Shown: piece by piece, positions 5,853-9,947 of the stretch
Numbering within the stretch: the stretch's first letter is position 1
How the letters are laid out: each line of letters begins with the position of its first letter
Assembly: GCA_034409055.1 (NCBI GenBank)
Contig: DAOUMU010000574.1
Coordinates: 1-9,947, forward strand
Length of the DNA: 9,947 nt
Direction: 5' to 3'
DNA from: DAOUMU01 sp034409055
GTDB taxonomy: Bacteria > Chloroflexota > Anaerolineae > 4572-78 > J111
Program-made: the position numbers and the translations under genes
Notes under the pieces: model-generated
Told to the model about the DNA's origin: nothing
Database searches by the model: none
The model's input: only the letters and a program-made list of their open reading frames with translations

Positions 5853-5873
5853 CTGGCCTAAATTGGCTAAACT
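5845..5873 (+). promoter_or_regulatory. Promoter of the dsbA-VKOR operon
   Basis: TTGACT (5845-5850), 17 bp, TAAACT (5868-5873). The -35 box covers the last codons of moeA and the first base of its stop. Transcription would start at about 5880, about 40 nt before the TTG start. No terminator is seen after moeA, so read-through is also possible. Confidence 0.5.
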
Positions 5874-5921
5874 TTGTACCAATGCGACTCATAAAAAATT
5901 ATTTATAGGGGGGATAATCAG

Positions 5922-6602
5922 TTGGCAAAAACCCGGAAACCTACCACATCCAGGCCAAAAGCACAATCACAACCGGTCATATCACCGGTAATGATTGGGA
6001 TTGTAGCTGTGGCCGCCCTTTTAATCGTAGCAGGCTTAATCTGGCTGGGTAGTCAACCCAAGAGTGTCAGTGGTTCGGTTGATGTTAGCCAATTTCCTGC
6101 GTTGGGAGATGTTGATGCTCCGGTTACTATGATAGAATACTCTGACTATGGTTGTGGACACTGTCGAAACTTTGTCCTTGACAAATTTAGTCTGCTAAAA
6201 GCAGAGTACATCGATACCGGAAAACTAAGATACATCGTTCATCCCTTTAACCTGGGCAGCCCTGAGATGGCTTTGGCTGCTGAGGCGGCCTGGTGCGCTC
6301 AAGATCAGGGGGATTTCTTTAGTTATAAACATAGCCTATTTGAAAATCAAGGGGCAATGGCCATAAATCAAAGCACCTTAACCGATTTGGCCGCAAGTAT
6401 TGGCCTGGATAGTAACACCTTCTCTGAATGCTTGTCGAACCGTACCCATCAAGCCGACGTTGAAAATGCCCGCCGGACGGCAGTTAACCGGGGGGTTGAT
6501 GTTACCCCCACCTTCTTTATCAACAATCAGCGGGTTGAAGGCAATCAGCCCTATGAGGTATTTCAGAGAATTATAGAGCAAGAACTGGCTGCCGCTCAAT
6601 GA
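5922..6602 (+). CDS. Membrane-anchored DsbA/thioredoxin-like disulfide oxidoreductase
   Basis: A 226-residue protein with a basic, proline-containing N-terminus, one membrane segment (about 22-43, uncleaved anchor) and a DsbA-type thioredoxin domain outside the cytoplasm. The active site is C78-G-H-C81, in IEYSDYGCGHC, and the cis-proline loop is VTPTFFINNQRVEG (Pro196). Two more Cys (125 and 170) lie in the helical insertion and may form a structural disulfide. It is expected to introduce or shuffle disulfides in exported proteins, using the VKOR homologue encoded next as its oxidant. The start is TTG at 5922 with a G-rich ribosome site (AGGGGGG, ending eight bases before); no better upstream start is visible. 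The domain is of the Thioredoxin_4/BdbD kind rather than classical E. coli DsbA. Confidence 0.93.
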   Translation: MAKTRKPTTSRPKAQSQPVISPVMIGIVAVAALLIVAGLIWLGSQPKSVSGSVDVSQFPALGDVDAPVTMIEYSDYGCGHCRNFVLDKFSLLKAEYIDTGKLRYIVHPFNLGSPEMALAAEAAWCAQDQGDFFSYKHSLFENQGAMAINQSTLTDLAASIGLDSNTFSECLSNRTHQADVENARRTAVNRGVDVTPTFFINNQRVEGNQPYEVFQRIIEQELAAAQ

Positions 6603-7084
6603 GTGCCATTACAAACATTACCACCAAACTAAAATTTGTTACGCTTGATTGGCTACAATTGCTAATGATCATCCTGGCCTTGGCTGGTCTGGGGGTGTCC
6701 GCCTATCTTATGTGGGGTTACACGACGCCCGGGGCTTCCCTGGCTTGCGGGGGATCACATGGTTGCGATACCGTCAAGAATAGTGCTTATGCCAGTCTGG
6801 CTGGTATTCCATTGCCCATACTTGGTTTGGGCGCTTATTTAAGTTTGCTACTGTTGCTGGTCGCGCAAAATCAAGCTGTAATCCGTGATAAAAACTGGTC
6901 ACCTTATATAGCCTTGGCCATATTTGGCTTTTCTCTAATAGGTGTGCTATATTCAGCCTACCTGACCTATCTTGAACTGTTTGTCATTTATGCTATTTGC
7001 CGTTGGTGCGTAGCTGCGGCAATCATTATGGTTACTATCTTTTTTCTTTCGATTTTTAACCTACGCAACATCAATCAATCCTAA
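6599..7084 (+). CDS. Vitamin K epoxide reductase (VKOR) family protein
   Basis: A 161-residue integral membrane protein of the bacterial VKOR family, which transfers electrons from a DsbA-like partner to quinone and so replaces DsbB. Four membrane segments are visible (about 18-39, 69-89, 103-130, 137-155). The loop Cys pair is C50 and C56, in LACGGSHGCDTVKNSAYA, and the quinone-proximal C-x-x-C is C134-R-W-C137. The Ser/Thr-rich motif and GIPLPILGLGAY are characteristic. It is a stand-alone VKOR without a fused thioredoxin domain, consistent with its partner being encoded just upstream. The genes overlap as ATGA (6599-6602), which favours coupled translation. The loop Cys pair would take electrons from the upstream enzyme's CGHC. 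Confidence 0.94.
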   Translation: MSAITNITTKLKFVTLDWLQLLMIILALAGLGVSAYLMWGYTTPGASLACGGSHGCDTVKNSAYASLAGIPLPILGLGAYLSLLLLLVAQNQAVIRDKNWSPYIALAIFGFSLIGVLYSAYLTYLELFVIYAICRWCVAAAIIMVTIFFLSIFNLRNINQS

Positions 7085-7100
7085 TATATAAGAGGCAGTA

Positions 7101-7370
7101 ATGGCCACAAAAATCGTATGCCGAGTAACTGATTGTATCTTTAATGAAGACAAATTATGCACCTCGGAGGAAATTGTATACGATTCTGAAGAAGGATGCA
7201 TGACTTATGAAGTATTGGATGATCTCGTTGATCTAGACGAAGACGAAACCGACTGGGAAGAGGATGAACTCCTTGACGAAGAAGAAGACGCCGATTTGGT
7301 TTGGGACGACGAGGATGATCTCTTCTTAGATGAGGACGAACTTGAAGGTGAGGATGAATGGAGGCTCTAG
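7101..7370 (+). CDS. Small Cys4 protein (DUF1540-like) with a highly acidic tail
   Basis: An 89-residue protein in two halves. Residues 1-37 carry four Cys (7, 12, 20, 33) in the pattern IVCRVTDCIFNEDKLC followed by EEGCMTYE. This fits the DUF1540 family of small, probably metal-binding Cys4 modules; the assignment is from pattern memory. Residues 38-87 are almost entirely Asp and Glu with a few Leu and Trp, likely disordered. There is no signal peptide, so it should be cytoplasmic. It lies 16 bases after the VKOR gene with its own ribosome site (AGAGG, five bases before ATG) and no promoter or terminator between, so it is probably the third gene of the redox operon. A terminator follows. Function is unknown. 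Confidence 0.85.
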   Translation: MATKIVCRVTDCIFNEDKLCTSEEIVYDSEEGCMTYEVLDDLVDLDEDETDWEEDELLDEEEDADLVWDDEDDLFLDEDELEGEDEWRL

Positions 7371-7429
7371 GTATAACTGAGCCCCTATGCCCCTCCACAA
7401 TAGGTAGCTAAAACTGTGTTTAGTAAATG

Positions 7430-7464
7430 GAGCCAGTGGCTTTTTTTGCCCTGGCTCATTTTAT
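7430..7464 (+). terminator. Intrinsic terminator after the redox operon
   Basis: GAGCCAG-T-GGC (7430-7440) pairs with GCC-CTGGCTC (7448-7457), one base bulged, across a loop of seven T; a T-rich stretch follows (7459-7464). It separates the redox operon from the fusion gene. I could not find a convincing promoter for that gene between here and its start at 7518. Confidence 0.75.
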
Positions 7465-7517
7465 AACTTTTCTGCCCCCTGAACGCCTGCCAAATTTAGA
7501 AAGGGCTGGAAGACCAT

Positions 7518-9524
7518 ATGTCAAAACAAACTGTGGATCTTTTGTTCACCAACGGCTATCTGGTCACGATGGATAGCCAGATGAATCTCTATCCCACCGG
7601 CGCGGTAGCCGTAAAAGATAAGAGCATCATAGCCGTAGGACCATCGACCGAAATAGAAGCAGCTTACGAAGCCACCGTCACCCTTGATTGTCAGGATTGC
7701 ATTATCAGCCCCGGTCTAATCAATGCCCACACCCATGCCCCTATGACGTTACTGCGAGGGTTAGCCGATGACCTGCGGTTGGATGTGTGGCTATATGGCT
7801 ACATGATGCCGGTCGAACGAGAATTTGTAGACCACAATTTTTGTTACATTGGTACCCTACTGGCCTGTGCCGAGATGATTCGTTCCGGTGTCACCACCTT
7901 TTGCGATATGTATTACAACGAAACCGAGGTGGCTCGGGCCACAACCGAGGCCGGTATGCGGGCTGTTTTAGCCCAGACTATCCTTAAATTCCCTTCTCCT
8001 GACGCCACGAACTACGATGAAAGCCTGGACTATTGCCGTCAGTTTATAGAACAATGGCTCAACCATCCGTTGATTATCCCGGCGGTCGGTCCTCATGCCC
8101 CCTACACAGCCACAACTGACATGTTGCAAAATTGCGTTGCTCTGGCTACCGAATTTGACGTACCTTTGCATATTCATATTGCCGAAACGGCCCTGGAGCA
8201 AGAAAACAGCCGTAATCAATACGGTACAACCGTAGTGCCCTGGGTAGAAAAATACAACCTGTTTAAGGCCAAAGTTATCGCTGCTCACTGCGTTCACCTG
8301 GAAGAAAATGAGATACGCACCTTACATCAACACCAGGCGGGCATCGCCCATTGCCCCAGCAGTAATCTAAAGTTGGCCAGCGGTATCGCCGAAGTCGAAA
8401 AAATGGTTAATATGGGCCTCCATGTCGGCATTGGGACCGATGGTCCGGCTTCAAACAATGACCTGGATATGTTTGAGGAAGCCAGATTGGCCGCCTTTTT
8501 ACAAAAGGGGGCTTTCGGCGACCCTACCTTGTTACCGGCTAAAACCACCTGGGCTCTGGCCACCATCGAAGGAGCCCGTGCCCTACACATCGACCATCTG
8601 ACCGGGTCTTTGGAACCGGGCAAACGGGCGGACATTGCCATCATTTCCGTAAACCACACTCACCAACTGCCACGCTTTACGCGCGATCCAGAGGTAATTT
8701 ACTCCCAATTGGTCTACGCCACTAAAGCCACCGACGTCAGAGATGTGGTCGTCGATGGTCGAGTTTTGATGCGCGATCGTAAATTATTAACCTTGAATGA
8801 AGAAATGATTATTGCCGAAGCTCACCAAATCGCTAAGCGTATTGACGCTTTCTTGATTGCCCGCGAAGGGAATATTTTGTCCAAGTTGTTAGCCATCAGT
8901 GCTAATTTTATCCCCCAAGAAACTTATGAGATCCAAGTTAAAGTTTGCCTGTACCCCCAAGACACAGGCCAGGAGATGATTGACATTGATGCTATTTTAA
9001 GAGAGGCAGGTATCAATACGTATCGCCACTCAATAAGAGACCAATACGATACCTATTTTTTGTTTCAAGATAAAGAAGCCGGTCGATTGCGCTTCCGAGA
9101 GGATGAGATCAAAGATGAACAGGGGGAATTAAAGAAAACTTTTTACACGATGACCCTGATGGGTCCAACCAGTGAAAAAGAATTTGAAAATTCTGTTCTA
9201 CTCACGCGGGCCCGCTACACCGCTTCGGCAAACCAGAGTCTTCGTTTTTATCGGGAGTATTTCAAGCCCATTGCCGAACGAGAAGTGACCAAACATCGTC
9301 GCCGCTATCACATTAATTATAAAAATACAGACTTTGCCATTAATCTGGACCAACTTTCGAGCCCGGATACCGATAGTATTTATTTGGAAATCAAGAGCCG
9401 GACCTGGTCGGCTAAAGATGCCTTACGTAAAGCCGAACTGATTGGCGAACTCTTGGAAAAACTTCAGATAAGAACCGAAGATCAACATAAGGCCGAGTAT
9501 ATTGATCTGATCGAGCAGGACTAG
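7518..9524 (+). CDS. MTA/SAH deaminase-type amidohydrolase fused to a C-terminal CYTH domain
   Basis: A 668-residue fusion. Residues 1 to about 445 form a complete metal-dependent amidohydrolase of the 5'-methylthioadenosine/S-adenosylhomocysteine deaminase group. Predicted zinc ligands are H71 and H73 (NAHTHAP), H220 (LHIHIAET) and D308 (GTDGPASNN). E223 and H257 (AAHCVH) fit catalytic positions, and LTGSLEPGKRADIAII closes the domain. From about 467 to 660 a CYTH-like triphosphate-tunnel domain follows: YEIQVKV (470-476), GRLRFRED (522-529), TKHRRRYH (591-598), and FAINLDQL with YLEIKSRTWSAKDALRKAEL (622-641). CYTH proteins act on triphosphates or polyphosphate, or bind them. The ATG has GGAAG five bases upstream. 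There is no frame break, so it is one protein. The substrates of both halves are unproven; N-terminal relatives also include other adenosine, guanine and chlorohydrolase-type enzymes. Confidence 0.9.
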   Translation: MSKQTVDLLFTNGYLVTMDSQMNLYPTGAVAVKDKSIIAVGPSTEIEAAYEATVTLDCQDCIISPGLINAHTHAPMTLLRGLADDLRLDVWLYGYMMPVEREFVDHNFCYIGTLLACAEMIRSGVTTFCDMYYNETEVARATTEAGMRAVLAQTILKFPSPDATNYDESLDYCRQFIEQWLNHPLIIPAVGPHAPYTATTDMLQNCVALATEFDVPLHIHIAETALEQENSRNQYGTTVVPWVEKYNLFKAKVIAAHCVHLEENEIRTLHQHQAGIAHCPSSNLKLASGIAEVEKMVNMGLHVGIGTDGPASNNDLDMFEEARLAAFLQKGAFGDPTLLPAKTTWALATIEGARALHIDHLTGSLEPGKRADIAIISVNHTHQLPRFTRDPEVIYSQLVYATKATDVRDVVVDGRVLMRDRKLLTLNEEMIIAEAHQIAKRIDAFLIAREGNILSKLLAISANFIPQETYEIQVKVCLYPQDTGQEMIDIDAILREAGINTYRHSIRDQYDTYFLFQDKEAGRLRFREDEIKDEQGELKKTFYTMTLMGPTSEKEFENSVLLTRARYTASANQSLRFYREYFKPIAEREVTKHRRRYHINYKNTDFAINLDQLSSPDTDSIYLEIKSRTWSAKDALRKAELIGELLEKLQIRTEDQHKAEYIDLIEQD

Positions 9525-9525
9525 G

Positions 9526-9694
9526 GTGTGTTGACATTTCGGATTATGTCATTCCTTCGGCTTCGCTCAGGACAGGTCTGAGCGACTAAAGGGAGCGAAG
9601 AATCTCCTATTTCGCCTTGAATTTGTCCTCGTTGCCGGAGATTCCTCGTCGCTGCGCTCCTCGGAATGACATTTTTGGACAAATGTCAACAGAA
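9526..9694. repeat. MITE-like palindromic intergenic element
   Basis: Terminal inverted repeats TGTTGACATTT (9529-9539) and AAATGTCAACA (9681-9691) bracket a second inverted pair, ATGTCATTCC (9546-9555) with GGAATGACAT (9663-9672). Inner pairs follow: GAATCTCC (9600-9607) with GGAGATTC (9637-9644), and a hairpin CGCTCAG/CTGAGCG (9564-9584). There is no coding capacity. Words such as TTCGCTCAGGACAG and GAGCGAAGAATCTC are familiar from dispersed non-autonomous repeats in many bacterial genomes. It starts two bases after the fusion gene's stop codon. No clear target-site duplication is seen. Confidence 0.7.
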
Positions 9695-9742
9695 CCTAAC
9701 GCCTCACGACCGTTTTGAGAACATTCTGCAAACTCATTTAGG

Positions 9743-9766
9743 CGCTGCCACAAGGCAGCGTTTTTT
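9743..9766 (+). terminator. Intrinsic terminator
   Basis: CGCTGCC (9743-9749), loop ACAA, GGCAGCG (9754-9760), then six T and a further T-rich stretch. It lies about 220 bp after the fusion gene, beyond the palindromic element, and probably served that gene before the element inserted. Confidence 0.88.
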
Positions 9767-9886
9767 GTTTTTCTTTTATTTCTTCAGACAAAACCCCCCT
9801 ATGGCGTAATATACAGAAATATTAACAGCAAATAGGGTATTTTGCTTTATTTAATTTCAAGCAAGAAATCCAATACCGAATAATCA
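9767..9886. other. AT-rich intergenic stretch
   Basis: No open frame of note. The sequence becomes distinctly AT-rich compared with the rest of the window. An imperfect hairpin (GCAAATA at 9828-9834 with TATTTTGC at 9838-9845, one base bulged) precedes TTTATTT, perhaps a weak terminator-like site. The stretch leads into a promoter. Confidence 0.4.
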
Positions 9887-9915
9887 TTGACACACAAATC
9901 GTATAATGATAAAAT
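9887..9915 (+). promoter_or_regulatory. Strong promoter reading off the right edge
   Basis: TTGACA (9887-9892), a 17-bp spacer, and TAAAAT (9910-9915), in an AT-rich context, with a predicted start at about 9922. A TATAAT at 9902-9907 is only 9 bp from the -35 box, so it is unlikely to be the partner. The gene served lies beyond the window. Confidence 0.6.
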
Positions 9916-9947
9916 ATTCACAAAATAGATAAAAACCCCAAATTTTT

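Noticed and set aside
7141..7398. Minus-strand open frame opposite the acidic Cys4 gene
   Set aside because: It is the complement of Asp/Glu codon runs and gives Arg/His/Pro-rich nonsense; it has no ribosome site.
7458..7467. TATAAC as a -10 box for the deaminase-CYTH gene
   Set aside because: No acceptable -35 hexamer at 16-18 bp, and the site lies in the T-rich tail of the preceding terminator.
9902..9907. TATAAT as the -10 box of the right-edge promoter
   Set aside because: It is only 9 bp from TTGACA; TAAAAT at 9910 gives the standard 17-bp spacer.

Overview
The window reads as bacterial chromosome of about 50% GC, with a scrambled accessory end on the left (1-1400), an ordinary housekeeping block (1400-9524) and a repeat-plus-terminator tail on the right (9525-9947). 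Several traits fit a Chloroflexota (Anaerolineae-like) genome: the transposase fragment types, a CTC-type L25, a DsbA/VKOR pair, and an amidohydrolase fused to a CYTH domain. This assignment is inference from general gene content; no marker in the window settles it.

Left end. Positions 1-157 (minus) hold a transposase fragment running off the window edge. A GC-rich non-coding stretch follows, with three direct copies of a repeat (CCAATCTTATGTTATG plus an upstream GCGG) spaced exactly 74 bp apart. The last copy abuts a transposase that has lost both ends (547-1182). That transposase is fused in frame to a histidine-kinase H-box fragment, and a response-regulator receiver fragment follows in another frame. 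This looks like a rearrangement scar, not a working locus.

Housekeeping block. On the plus strand: an IMPACT/YigZ-family protein, a class III (CaiB/BaiF) CoA-transferase and an unrecognised 70-residue protein. Convergent to these is ribosomal protein L25 (minus), separated by a strong bidirectional terminator. L25 and moeA (molybdopterin molybdotransferase) diverge from back-to-back promoters. Next is a compact thiol-redox operon: a membrane-anchored DsbA-like oxidoreductase, a VKOR homologue that overlaps it by ATGA and would reoxidise it, and a small Cys4 protein (DUF1540-like) with a very acidic tail. After a terminator comes a 668-residue fusion of an MTA/SAH-deaminase-type amidohydrolase with a C-terminal CYTH domain.

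Regulation. Six sigma70-type promoters can be read, nearly all with 17-bp spacers. Those for yigZ and moeA end 7-8 bp before the start codon, which predicts leaderless mRNAs. Those for the CoA-transferase, the 70-residue protein and dsbA lie across the end of the preceding gene. The L25 leader is about 160 nt and holds a possible attenuator.

Right end. A 170-bp imperfect palindrome (MITE-like) follows the fusion gene, then a clean intrinsic terminator, an AT-rich spacer and a strong promoter firing off the right edge. No rRNA, tRNA, Cas genes or standard CRISPR array is visible. The points most worth a second look are the deaminase-CYTH fusion, the 74-bp repeat array, and the acidic Cys4 protein in the disulfide operon.
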